A stretch of 64,000 bases of DNA from J027 sp965215855 (GTDB taxonomy: Bacteria > Chloroflexota > Anaerolineae > Aggregatilineales > J027), in the NCBI GenBank assembly GCA_965215855.1, contig CBDCER010000003.1, positions 2,356,001 through 2,420,000 on the forward strand. The letters are read 5' to 3'. The position numbers and the translations under genes are program-made. How positions within the stretch are numbered: position 1 is the stretch's first letter; every line of letters starts with the position of its first letter. The notes beneath the pieces were generated by a model. The model had not been told where the DNA came from, made no database searches, and saw nothing but the letters and a program-made list of their open reading frames with translations. Positions 42,661 through 50,892 of this stretch are shown here, in pieces.

Positions 42661-42919
42661 CTATGCGTGAGCCATGAATATCATCTGCGATTTTGATGAT
42701 TGTCACTGCTTTTTGGACGCCAGCCTCGAAACAGGCATCATGGGCAGCCCGCGCCGCCGCCAGACATTCATCCAGCGTGCCTTCCAGAACGGTTTCCATC
42801 GGCGTAACCATGTGGCGGATTCCAGTAGCTTTGATCGCGGCGATGGCTTGATCCACGATGGGATAAGGGTCTTCGGTCATAGGCAAGACCTGGACGCTGA
42901 CGGTTACGACACGAGACAT
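42638..42919 (-). CDS. Thiamine-binding protein of the MTH1187/YkoF-like family
   Basis: A 93-residue ferredoxin-like fold protein (DUF77, MTH1187/YqgV type). The start MSRVVTVSVQVLPMTEDPYPIVDQAIAAI and the middle HMVTPMETVLEGTLDECLAAARAAHDACF are family signatures. YkoF and its single-domain relatives bind thiamine or its HMP moiety. The ATG at 42919 is preceded by AAGGAGTTCACC and gives the standard length; 43 further upstream codons overlap the kinase gene and are rejected. It probably buffers or senses thiamine in the cytoplasm. Confidence 0.87.
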   Translation of the reverse strand: MSRVVTVSVQVLPMTEDPYPIVDQAIAAIKATGIRHMVTPMETVLEGTLDECLAAARAAHDACFEAGVQKAVTIIKIADDIHGSRIDDKLANY

Positions 42920-42929
42920 GGTGAACTCC

Positions 42930-43589
42930 TTAAGCTTTGCCAATGGTATGAATAACCAGCAATTGTCCGCTGGTGAACGACACACGGGGATCGGAGTCGG
43001 TGATGAGGTTGCTGATGCCCCGCGCCGGACCAAAATGCAGGGATTCATTGTTCAAAGGGTACTTCAAGTGGGCAGTGGTGATGCCTTGTACATCGTTGTT
43101 GAACGCAATGAGCGAGATGGTGTCGCCAACTTGTCCTATGAGTGAATGCTGGCCGGGTGCGAGAAGCCATGTCGTCTGTTTGCCTGAAACCAACCGGACA
43201 TCAGTCGTTTTTAGCTGGGGCAGTGCAAGCAGGTAGATGTTCGCCAGCGTTTGATCCAGGCGGCCTCCGCCAGCACCGATGACTCGCATCCAGGTTGCGC
43301 CCCGTTGTACAGCTTCGAGCAACGCCAGTTCAAGGTCAGTTTCATCCTTATCAGGCGAATGGCGACTAATGGTGATGCCCTGTCGTTCTAATTGGTTCAG
43401 CGTTTTGGGTTGGATGGAGTCAAGATCACCAACAACGAGGGATGGTTGCAAGTTGAGCGACAACGCCACGTCTGCGCCACCATCTGCACAGATAATGGCT
43501 GTGTCTGGGGTGACTTCGGATAGTGTTTGTTGTAGTGCTGGGCCGTCGTCAACAATGCCATTGGCGACGACGATAGCTTTATTTATCAA
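42930..43589 (-). CDS. thiN: Thiamine diphosphokinase
   Basis: A 219-residue thiamine pyrophosphokinase that transfers pyrophosphate from ATP to thiamine, making TPP directly. Signatures: ICADGGADVALSLNLQPSLVVGDLDSI (substrate Asp residues), SPDKDETDLELAL (metal and thiamine contacts) and VIGAGGGRLDQTLANI; the C-terminal half binds thiamine through the GISNLITDSDPRVSFTSGQLLVI region. The only start that fits is TTG at 43589, which lies within the T run of the riboswitch terminator. It is the first gene under the TPP riboswitch. Confidence 0.92.
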   Translation of the reverse strand: MINKAIVVANGIVDDGPALQQTLSEVTPDTAIICADGGADVALSLNLQPSLVVGDLDSIQPKTLNQLERQGITISRHSPDKDETDLELALLEAVQRGATWMRVIGAGGGRLDQTLANIYLLALPQLKTTDVRLVSGKQTTWLLAPGQHSLIGQVGDTISLIAFNNDVQGITTAHLKYPLNNESLHFGPARGISNLITDSDPRVSFTSGQLLVIHTIGKA

Positions 43590-43613
43590 AAAACCACTCT
43601 TTCTGGGAGTGGT
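43588..43613 (-). terminator. Rho-independent terminator of the TPP riboswitch
   Basis: ACCACTC, loop CCAGAAA, GAGTGGT (43593-43613), with TTTTTT on the minus strand. It overlaps the TTG start of the kinase gene and its best purine-rich upstream stretch, so it could control both transcription and initiation. Confidence 0.8.
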
Positions 43614-43630
43614 CGGATTGGTGTGTCATT

Positions 43631-43723
43631 GAGCTTGATTCCCTCCGCCGGCATTACCCGGTTCAGGTTCAAGGGTCGGTGTTGTTTTGGAACACCCTCT
43701 CAGCCTAGCCACCTAAGCTCCCC
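43631..43723 (-). promoter_or_regulatory. TPP riboswitch (thi box)
   Basis: Read on the minus strand: P1 GGGGAGCTT pairs with AAGCTC; the core GGCTGAGAGGGTG is followed by the P3 loop GTTCC...AACACC, then ACCCTTGAACCTGA and CCGGGTAATGCCGGCGGAGGGA. The CTGAGA, CTTGAACCTGA and CCGGGTAATGCCGGCG blocks are the conserved TPP-binding elements. It is followed by an intrinsic terminator 18 bases on, then by thiamine genes. TPP binding should turn the operon off. Confidence 0.97.
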
Positions 43724-43772
43724 AAAAACAATATACGATTTGCAAGCACTGTAATGGATAGGTATGGATTTG

Positions 43773-45992
43773 TCAATTCATTTTCAGAAAATGGTGGAGG
43801 CCGAGCATTGCTATCATTCCCAAGAGGAGAATTCCTGCGGTTGCCAGACTGATCCATTGTCCTAGAACATAACCGGATGGCAGATACTCAAATTGAATGG
43901 TGTGTTGCCCAGGGGGTATCCAGATACCCTGTAACGTACAATTCACCTGCAAAACATCCGTTTCGACGTCGTCAATTTTGGCTTGCCAGCCTGGCGACCA
44001 TACCTCAGAACGTACTAACAACACATTGCCCCCGGCAACAACGGTATATGATAATGGTGTCTCGCCGAGAGTCAGAGTCGCAGTAGCACCACTATCCAGC
44101 GTAAGTAATTTTTCAGTTATGGCTTGTTGGGACGGGTCAATAGCCAACAGATGGTCAATACATTGCTCAGATGAACTGGGAGTGCTTTCAGTGACGATAA
44201 ATGCTTCGCCCAAGCCTGGTCCAATGTCATAAATCCAAAATTCTTGTCCGGAATAAACCAATTCCCCTTCAGGCAATTGCATTTGTGGCGGAAGTACCAC
44301 GTGACGCACATTCAGTAAAGCGAGCAACGTCAGATTGGGTTGGAAGCTGGGACAGTCGTCGCGGGCATCGGGGCTGGTCTTGGTGGCTGGAATACTGACG
44401 CTATAACCGGAATATGGGCAATTGGTCGCTGCTTGTACGAATTCCGCATAAGCTTGGAGGTGAAAAGGATCGTAGCCATCGGCAGTTTTGAAATCATGCA
44501 ATACGATCCAGGCTTCGGGAACGCTTTCCTCATAAACAGAAAAACTGCGAGCAGTGGTATCGGTTTGGAGTACATGGAGGGCATTATTTGTGCTTGTTAG
44601 CTCGGTCTCGGCTGCTGGGCGTATCAGGTTTGTATTGGCGATGTACAGGTCGGCAATTACGATCAGTAGAATGAAGGCCATGTTCATTTTGGCGGGTCGT
44701 GATAGAAATAGAGCCAGCGTTATCAACAAGAACGCTGAAGGCCAAACCGTGAACGGCAACACCAATGCCAGTGAACCAAACGCAACATAAAATGGAATCA
44801 TGCCCATCAACAATCGACTCCAGCGATGCTTAATTGGTGTAATTGCTGGATACTTTGACTTATCGAGAGCGAGCGCCGCCAGGACTAAAGCCGCAAATAA
44901 TGTGAGTATCCACCATCGTGCTGGAACCCGTAGTAAATTGAAGATCGGCAATTGCAGGAAGAGTTGGTAGAGAGGTGTATGAGTTCCCAGGCTGGCGATG
45001 ACGCCGATAACAGCTAGTGTAGCCCAGTGGCGTTCTTTCCGTGACCAGCTAATTGCCCAACCGAAGCCGATCATTAATAAGACAGTTGCACCGGGATAGA
45101 TAAACCATTCAGGGAATTTCAGGTCAGGTGGGGCAAAGGCACTCAAGAAAAGCAATGGTGGGAGGCTGCCAAATCCTGCTTCCTCAGTGGTTAGTGCAGC
45201 ACGGTTGGTATAGGGGAGGAGTTCAATGAATGGTAGTAACCAGACGGCAGTCAGGCCGACCATAATTAGTAGCGCGAAGCTCCATCCCAGGAAAGCTTTT
45301 TTGAACCAACTGTGCCAGGCAGATTTGTTGTATAGAAGCAGCGTATGGATCCCCAGTGTAATAAGGCTAATTGCCAAATAGGGGCCGTGATTGAGTAGTT
45401 GGGCAGCCAGCGCGATACCCAACAGGACACTCCAGCGAAGACGGCTAGTATTCCAATAAGCATAGATCGCACACCATACCCAGGGCCACCAGCTAATCGC
45501 GGCTAACATGGGATAATGACCACCGCTGAGATGCGCGATCCACTTCGGCGAGAGCGCGAATATCAATGCACCGATAAATGCCGCTGGGCGTTGAGTGTGT
45601 AGGTGCAAGCGCAAAAATATGTATACCCCCATGCCTGCCCACCAAAGGTGTGCTACTGCGTTTAGATTGAGCGCCAGTGGTAAGGGTAGGATGAGAATGA
45701 TCCAATGGGGTGGGTAGAAGATTGGTGCAACGGGATGGCCGATTAAGGGTGCGCCACTGGATAAATATGGACGCCAGAGCGGAAGTGTCGAACTATCCTT
45801 AATGAACCGTGCCAGGGGCCATACTTCGCGGGTGAGATCAGTTCCGAGATCGGAATTAGGAAATATGAGCGGAATAGGGGATGTAAAAATATAGCGCCAG
45901 AACAATAACAACAATAAACTGAGCAGAGTCAATGCAACGAAAACATCCCAAACTCTAGGTGATTTGGGATGTTGCAAACGGTCCAACCACAT
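43773..45992 (-). CDS. YfhO-like integral membrane protein (GT-C fold)
   Basis: A 739-residue protein with roughly a dozen transmembrane helices over its first 460 residues, starting ALTLLSLLLLLFWRYIF, and a soluble C-terminal domain followed by one last helix (about 705-730). An Asp-Leu motif in the first loop (SDLGTDLTREVWPL) and RFIKDSSTLPLWRPYLSSGAPLIGH resemble the first extracytoplasmic loop of YfhO/GT-C glycosyltransferases, which use lipid-linked sugars. The sugar and acceptor are not known. It ends 50 bases from the TPP riboswitch on the same strand and starts 11 bases after the S1 gene. Confidence 0.75.
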   Translation of the reverse strand: MWLDRLQHPKSPRVWDVFVALTLLSLLLLLFWRYIFTSPIPLIFPNSDLGTDLTREVWPLARFIKDSSTLPLWRPYLSSGAPLIGHPVAPIFYPPHWIILILPLPLALNLNAVAHLWWAGMGVYIFLRLHLHTQRPAAFIGALIFALSPKWIAHLSGGHYPMLAAISWWPWVWCAIYAYWNTSRLRWSVLLGIALAAQLLNHGPYLAISLITLGIHTLLLYNKSAWHSWFKKAFLGWSFALLIMVGLTAVWLLPFIELLPYTNRAALTTEEAGFGSLPPLLFLSAFAPPDLKFPEWFIYPGATVLLMIGFGWAISWSRKERHWATLAVIGVIASLGTHTPLYQLFLQLPIFNLLRVPARWWILTLFAALVLAALALDKSKYPAITPIKHRWSRLLMGMIPFYVAFGSLALVLPFTVWPSAFLLITLALFLSRPAKMNMAFILLIVIADLYIANTNLIRPAAETELTSTNNALHVLQTDTTARSFSVYEESVPEAWIVLHDFKTADGYDPFHLQAYAEFVQAATNCPYSGYSVSIPATKTSPDARDDCPSFQPNLTLLALLNVRHVVLPPQMQLPEGELVYSGQEFWIYDIGPGLGEAFIVTESTPSSSEQCIDHLLAIDPSQQAITEKLLTLDSGATATLTLGETPLSYTVVAGGNVLLVRSEVWSPGWQAKIDDVETDVLQVNCTLQGIWIPPGQHTIQFEYLPSGYVLGQWISLATAGILLLGMIAMLGLHHFLKMN

Positions 45993-46002
45993 CTGAAGAA
46001 AA

Positions 46003-46998
46003 TTAGCGCCGCAGACTCAAGCCCAGTCGTCGAGCCGTGCCATCAATATGCAAAATGCGAGCGGTGACCTGTTCTCCCTCTTTGACCACGTTGTAGGGAT
46101 GCAAAAAATGGCCTTCAGCGAGTTCGGAAACGTGAATCAGACCCTCCAATCCCGTTTCGACGCAAACGAATGCACCAAAGTCAACCACATGAGTAACCAC
46201 GCCTTTGACTTGCTGCCCGACCTGGTAACGGCTTTCAACGGTTTTCCAGGGGTCGGGTTGCAGGCGTTTAAGGCTTAATGCCACACGGCCTTCGTCGGGA
46301 TTGACTTCTAGAACATAGACTTCGATATCTTGATCACGTTCGAGAATATCTGATGGATGACGAACACGGCCCCAGCTTAGTTCACTGATGTGGACCAATC
46401 CCTCAATGCCACCCAGATCGACAAAAGCACCAAAGTGGCAAAGATTGGTTACATGGCCGCGACAATGATCGCCCGGCTGGATGTCGTGGAGTACGTGGTT
46501 GCGCGTTCCCGGTGGGACGGTGGCGGCTCTTTCGGACAGAATAAGACGGCTTTGGTCACGCTCCAATTCGATAATCCGAAGTTGAAGCGTGCGACCAATA
46601 TATTCATTCAGAGCTTTCTGGCGGGTGTCAGGGGAGTCATGATCTAGCGGAAAATCGGTGAGTTGACTAGCAGGAACAAATCCATGTAATGATCCCCATT
46701 CGACCAGTAACCCGCCGCGATTGTAGCCTATAACTTGCAATTCAACGGCTGTATCCGTTTGAAATACCTGTTCAACCTGTTCCCAATCGGCCAATGTACC
46801 AAAAGATTGTGGCTGGTCATAATCATGAAAGAAGACACCTTCTTCCGGTTCACCACCATTAGCTTGTTGAGGCATTCCCCCCATCGCTACTTCCGCCTCT
46901 TCCAGAAGTGCGGCCCAATAACCTTCGTCTGGCGGCGGGGTGGGAGGCAGGTCGTAGCGGTGTACCTCCGAAGCCATGCTACGTCTCCCTAAACTCAC
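46003..46998 (-). CDS. S1 RNA-binding domain protein with three to four S1 motifs
   Basis: A 331-residue cousin of the protein at 24963-26429. The first 70 residues are a Pro/Glu-rich leader. S1-type modules follow at about 75-145 (degenerate: GYNRGGLLVEWGSLHGFVPASQL), 180-250 (VTNLCHFGAFVDLGGIEGLVHISELSW) and 265-331 (VTHVVDFGAFVCVETGLEGLIHVSEL). It probably binds mRNA as an accessory S1-like protein. ATG at 46998 is used; the ATG at 46977 (MASEVHRYD) gives a slightly shorter product. It is followed within 11 bases by the YfhO-like gene, so the two are likely co-transcribed. Confidence 0.86.
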   Translation of the reverse strand: MSLGRRSMASEVHRYDLPPTPPPDEGYWAALLEEAEVAMGGMPQQANGGEPEEGVFFHDYDQPQSFGTLADWEQVEQVFQTDTAVELQVIGYNRGGLLVEWGSLHGFVPASQLTDFPLDHDSPDTRQKALNEYIGRTLQLRIIELERDQSRLILSERAATVPPGTRNHVLHDIQPGDHCRGHVTNLCHFGAFVDLGGIEGLVHISELSWGRVRHPSDILERDQDIEVYVLEVNPDEGRVALSLKRLQPDPWKTVESRYQVGQQVKGVVTHVVDFGAFVCVETGLEGLIHVSELAEGHFLHPYNVVKEGEQVTARILHIDGTARRLGLSLRR

Positions 46999-47071
46999 TT
47001 TACATGGAAAAATATATGCAAAACCATCAATTACAGTAGAAACCGCTTATTTGTAGCCATTATAGGAAACA

Positions 47072-47098
47072 GGGGAATCGGAGTCAAACCGATCCCCC
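47072..47098 (-). terminator. Hairpin after the lipoprotein gene
   Basis: GGGGGATCGG, loop TTTGACT, CCGATTCCCC pairs over nine to ten bases with one bulge, ten bases after the lipoprotein gene stop. The tail is TGTTTCC, so it is a moderate terminator. Confidence 0.55.
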
Positions 47099-47107
47099 CA
47101 TATGTCA

Positions 47108-48553
47108 TTATTCGATAATTTGAATGTCGTAGAAGTAGGTCACGCTAGTGTCGGGCCAAACAACCTCGATGGACAGCAAGTAAACATCGGCGGGCAGGTT
47201 TACTCTGAATGAGATCACATTATCGTCTTCAACATAATTACCCGCCATAATGTTCAATATGCCCGATTCGAGGATTTGATAGGTGATAAACATCGGGACA
47301 TCATCGCCGCTGATTTCAGCAACGGCGGAGCGACCACGTGTAATCTGTGGGCGTTGTGGCGGATCATCGGAGACAAATTGTTCACAGACCGATTCATCTT
47401 CAATGACCTGGCAGGTTTCATAACCCACTGGCGTATGATCCTGCCCTGAAATACGCAGGTTGATACCAACTTCCTCATCGCCAACAGAAGTCGGCGGCGG
47501 GAACGGCGTAGTTGTCGGTGTTGGGGCCATAACCGTTGCAGATGGGGTGGCGCTGGGCACAAACGGTGTGGGTGATCCTGCTGGAGCCGCCGCTGTCGCG
47601 CTGGGCGCAAAGATCGTTGGTGTTGGCGGTGCAGAGGTGTCAACCGCCCCCGGCTCTGTTGGTGGCGGCGGCTCAACGGTTGGCGATGTCTCGATTTCCG
47701 TGGCCTCTTCAGTGACCGTCATCGTAGTTTCTTCAGTTGGTGCTTCAGAAATGCCAACCTCGTCGGTGGCTGTCTCAGCGGGTTCCTCAGTGGATTCCGT
47801 TGTTGGGACTTCGGTATCTGCCGCTGGTGTCGATTCCTCAGTGGATTCTGCCATCGCCTCTTCAGTGGGCATTTCAGTTTCCACTGCTGCCGTCATATCC
47901 TCGGTAGATTCTGCTGTCGGAACTTCGGTGTCTGCCACTGGTGTTGCCTCTTCAGTAGGCATTTCAGTCTCTACTGCCGCTGTCGCCTCCTCTGTAGGTT
48001 CGGCAGTTGCCGCTTCAGTTGGTGGGACATCATCAGTGGCGTCGGGTGTCTGATCGACCGCGACTGCGCCAGCCATTTCGACAGCGAATACACTGCTGAC
48101 CACCGCCTCGGATTCTTGCAGATTATCGTAGTAGGCCGTGATTTCGAGTTCACTCAAGTTACTACCAAATGAATCAATGGGGAAAGATGGTGATTCACCG
48201 CGCCAGAAGGTTTGAGAATAGAGAACCTCACCAGCGGGATTGGAGCCAATTACTACCAAGCGATCTGGGGCATCTGCTTCACCAACACTGATAGTGATTT
48301 GACTGTTAGCAGTGACAGGGAGCGTTTCGGTCGGTGCAGCGTCACCAAATGTAGGTTCGCAGCTCACATTGCCCGTACCTTTAGGCCAGCAGATATTCAG
48401 GAGTTGGCCGTTAACTGATACATCACCATTGGAGATGGTCAATGTTGGGCGCGTTGGCTCGACGAAATCTTCGCCGCCGTTGTCACTATCGCAAGCTGCA
48501 ATGAATAAGGCCAATATAATGAAGAAGATCAATGCCTGTCGTTTCATAAACAC
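47108..48553 (-). CDS. Lipoprotein with long PT/E-rich repeat region
   Basis: A 481-residue lipoprotein. The signal peptide ends in a lipobox, LFIAACDSDNGG, with the lipid-carrying cysteine near residue 21. A beta-sandwich-like domain (about 30-165) precedes a region (about 165-370) of degenerate repeats such as PTEEATPVADTEVPTAEST, rich in Thr, Glu, Ala and Pro, probably an extended, surface-exposed stalk. A second beta domain (about 375-481) ends YFYDIQIIE. Function unknown. The repeats have several near-identical copies in DNA, so lengths may vary between strains. Confidence 0.75.
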   Translation of the reverse strand: MFMKRQALIFFIILALFIAACDSDNGGEDFVEPTRPTLTISNGDVSVNGQLLNICWPKGTGNVSCEPTFGDAAPTETLPVTANSQITISVGEADAPDRLVVIGSNPAGEVLYSQTFWRGESPSFPIDSFGSNLSELEITAYYDNLQESEAVVSSVFAVEMAGAVAVDQTPDATDDVPPTEAATAEPTEEATAAVETEMPTEEATPVADTEVPTAESTEDMTAAVETEMPTEEAMAESTEESTPAADTEVPTTESTEEPAETATDEVGISEAPTEETTMTVTEEATEIETSPTVEPPPPTEPGAVDTSAPPTPTIFAPSATAAAPAGSPTPFVPSATPSATVMAPTPTTTPFPPPTSVGDEEVGINLRISGQDHTPVGYETCQVIEDESVCEQFVSDDPPQRPQITRGRSAVAEISGDDVPMFITYQILESGILNIMAGNYVEDDNVISFRVNLPADVYLLSIEVVWPDTSVTYFYDIQIIE

Positions 48554-48579
48554 CGCGCCGTGGCGCTTCCTCCTTGGTT

Positions 48580-49113
48580 CTAATTTATATTATTCTCGTA
48601 CCATTCAGGTCGGATAAACGGTGATAGGGCCATTTTTATCAGCGATTCATACGCTGCTTGTCGTGAGGATAGCCCATTGGTCAGAATCCCGATAGCACCC
48701 TGATTGTGTTTGGTATTGTGTTCACCGGTAAGTTGATCCATCGCTGTGCCCAGCTCCAGACCATTGCGGACAGATTGTGCTACGACCTCTGGCAAGCGTA
48801 CACAGGAACTGCCACCAACGCCGGTATGCCCCAGGAGATCCACAATGACGCACCAGGCGCAGGTGAACAACCCGAACTCGGTCTCCTGCACACCGCCTTC
48901 CAACCCAATGCCCAGATCGGCTTCGGTGGCTTGTAGTGCATATTGAGCGCGGTTATATGCTCCTCGGCGGGTTTCTTCATCGCCCCAGGGTTGCATTTGT
49001 ACACCAGACTGAGCCGCAACTGGCGCGAAATCCGCTTCTGGATAGAGTGCTGACAATACCCGTTTCGTAGCGTTCAATTTTACTGGATTGGTGGAACCAA
49101 CTGCAATGAGCAT
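48580..49113 (-). CDS. Inosine/xanthosine triphosphatase (YjjX type)
   Basis: A 177-residue house-cleaning NTPase of the YjjX/DUF84 family. It starts MLIAVGSTNPVKLNATKRVL, has MQPWGDEETRRGAYNRA (metal and nucleotide contacts) and DLGIGLEGGVQETEFGLFTCAWCVI, followed by TGEHNTKHNQGAIGILTNGL. It hydrolyses ITP and XTP and keeps deaminated purines out of nucleic acids. The ATG at 49113 fits the family; six further codons upstream lead to 49131. It diverges from the RqcH-like gene across 72 bases. Confidence 0.9.
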   Translation of the reverse strand: MLIAVGSTNPVKLNATKRVLSALYPEADFAPVAAQSGVQMQPWGDEETRRGAYNRAQYALQATEADLGIGLEGGVQETEFGLFTCAWCVIVDLLGHTGVGGSSCVRLPEVVAQSVRNGLELGTAMDQLTGEHNTKHNQGAIGILTNGLSSRQAAYESLIKMALSPFIRPEWYENNIN

Positions 49114-49185
49114 AAATCGTCCTTGACGCAATTAAGACTTGCGGGCATTTTAGCATTGGCTTGGAGAAAAAACCAATTAGGGAAA

Positions 49186-50892
49186 ATGATGAGTATCGAC
49201 ACATTTACGACAACTGCATTGGCCGATGAATTTAATGAATTGCTGGCCGGTGGTCGGGTTCAGGATACGGTGGAAATTGATCGTGTCACATTTGGGCTGG
49301 AAATCTATGCTAATCGCCAACGACACCATTTGCTGGTGAGCGCTGATTCCGAGAAGCCGCGAGCGTTAATTACACCAGACAAGCTGCGACGTGGTGTGCA
49401 GACTCCTTCACCGCTGGGGCTGTTGTTTCGCAATCGAATCGAAGGTATGCGCTTACAGGCGGTACGCCAACCACCGTGGGAACGTCTGCTGATTTTTGAT
49501 CTGATTAGCGAAAATGGCGAATTGCAATTGATTGTGGAGATGATTACACGGCGGGCGAATGTGTTGTTGATCGAAGACGGCGTGATCTTGGATTGTGCGC
49601 GGCGCGTCGGTCCCCAAGACAATCGTTATCGCCTGAGTTTACCGCGTCATGAGTATGTGCCACCGCCACCTCAGCAAGGCAAAGTTGAACCCGATACACT
49701 GACCCCACGCGCCCTGGAAAATATACTGCGGCGGCAGCCCGATGAGAAATTGTGGTTGGTGCTGGTCAGGAATATTCTTGGCTTTAGCCCATTATTGGCA
49801 AAAGAAGTGGTGCATCGTGCCTATCAGCAAGTCAATCTGAAAGCGGCGGATGCTAATCCGTATAATCTGCACGCGGCGTTGGAATCGTTCCTGCCACGCT
49901 TGCTGCGGCGAGATTGGCAACCGGGTGTTGCATTCAACGCGGACGGAATTCCAGTGGGGATGGGCGTTTTCCCCATAACACACATAGGCGAGTGGCAATC
50001 CGCCGCGACGGTGAGCGCCATGCTCAACACTTATTATGGCGCAATGGAAGGCCCGGCAGTTTATGAAGCGGCTCGCAAACCGATCCGGGCGCAATTGTTA
50101 GAGGCGCGGAAGCGGGTTACTCGGAAATTAGCGGCATTGGAACGCGAATTAGTGGATCAATCGGAGTTGGAGGTATTGCGACAATCGGGCGAATTATTGC
50201 TGGCCTATCAATATACAATTCAACCCGGCCAGGATGTACTGGTGGCGCAATATGATCCCGAAGGTGAACCGATGGAGATTAAGCTGAAAACTGATCTGAC
50301 ACCGTTGGAGAACGCACAACGCTATTTTGAGCGATACGAGAAAAAGAAACGTGCCCGCGACCAATTGCCGGGACGCATTCGTGAAACCAAAGCTGAGGTC
50401 ACATATCTGGATCAACTCGACTCTGATTTGGCACTGGCGGAGAATTGGCAAGACATTGGTGAGGTGCAGGACACCCTGACGAAAAACGGTTATTGGCGGG
50501 GCAAGAAATATGCTCACCCCAAAGGTGGCAAGTCTGCGCCGTTGAAGGTCAATACCCCCGAAGGGTTTGTGATTTTGGTGGGACGCAACTCGCGGCAAAA
50601 CGTACAATTGCTGCAAAAGAGCGAAAACCATGATCTGTGGTTACATGCCCGTGATGTGCCAGGCTCGCACGTCATCATCAAAACCGATGCCCGCACCGTG
50701 CCGCCCCATGTTTTGGAACGGGCAGCGTCGTTGGCAGCTTACTATAGCAAGCTGCGTGACGAGACTAAAGTGTTGGTGCAGGTGGCGGAACGCCGTCATA
50801 TCAAAAAAATGAAAGGGGGTAGGCCAGGACAGGTGACGATTCACAAAGAGCGTGAGGGAATAACGGTCAAGCCCGCTCCTGCCAACGATTAG
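49186..50892 (+). CDS. rqcH: RqcH/NFACT-family ribosome quality control protein
   Basis: A 568-residue NFACT protein (older name: fibronectin-binding protein A-like). The NFACT-N domain occupies about 1-180 (LLGRVQ-type start replaced by DEFNELLAGGRVQDTVEIDRVTFGLEIYANR; LQLIVEMITRRANVLLIEDG). A HhH-like stretch and two long coiled coils follow (about 290-425), and the NFACT-R domain is at about 450-568 (RNSRQNVQLLQKSENHDLWLHARDVPGSHVII). RqcH binds stalled 50S subunits and recruits tRNA-Ala to add C-terminal Ala tails. ATG at 49186 with AGGG upstream is chosen; an earlier frame start at 49123 lacks family sequence. Confidence 0.92.
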   Translation: MMSIDTFTTTALADEFNELLAGGRVQDTVEIDRVTFGLEIYANRQRHHLLVSADSEKPRALITPDKLRRGVQTPSPLGLLFRNRIEGMRLQAVRQPPWERLLIFDLISENGELQLIVEMITRRANVLLIEDGVILDCARRVGPQDNRYRLSLPRHEYVPPPPQQGKVEPDTLTPRALENILRRQPDEKLWLVLVRNILGFSPLLAKEVVHRAYQQVNLKAADANPYNLHAALESFLPRLLRRDWQPGVAFNADGIPVGMGVFPITHIGEWQSAATVSAMLNTYYGAMEGPAVYEAARKPIRAQLLEARKRVTRKLAALERELVDQSELEVLRQSGELLLAYQYTIQPGQDVLVAQYDPEGEPMEIKLKTDLTPLENAQRYFERYEKKKRARDQLPGRIRETKAEVTYLDQLDSDLALAENWQDIGEVQDTLTKNGYWRGKKYAHPKGGKSAPLKVNTPEGFVILVGRNSRQNVQLLQKSENHDLWLHARDVPGSHVIIKTDARTVPPHVLERAASLAAYYSKLRDETKVLVQVAERRHIKKMKGGRPGQVTIHKEREGITVKPAPAND

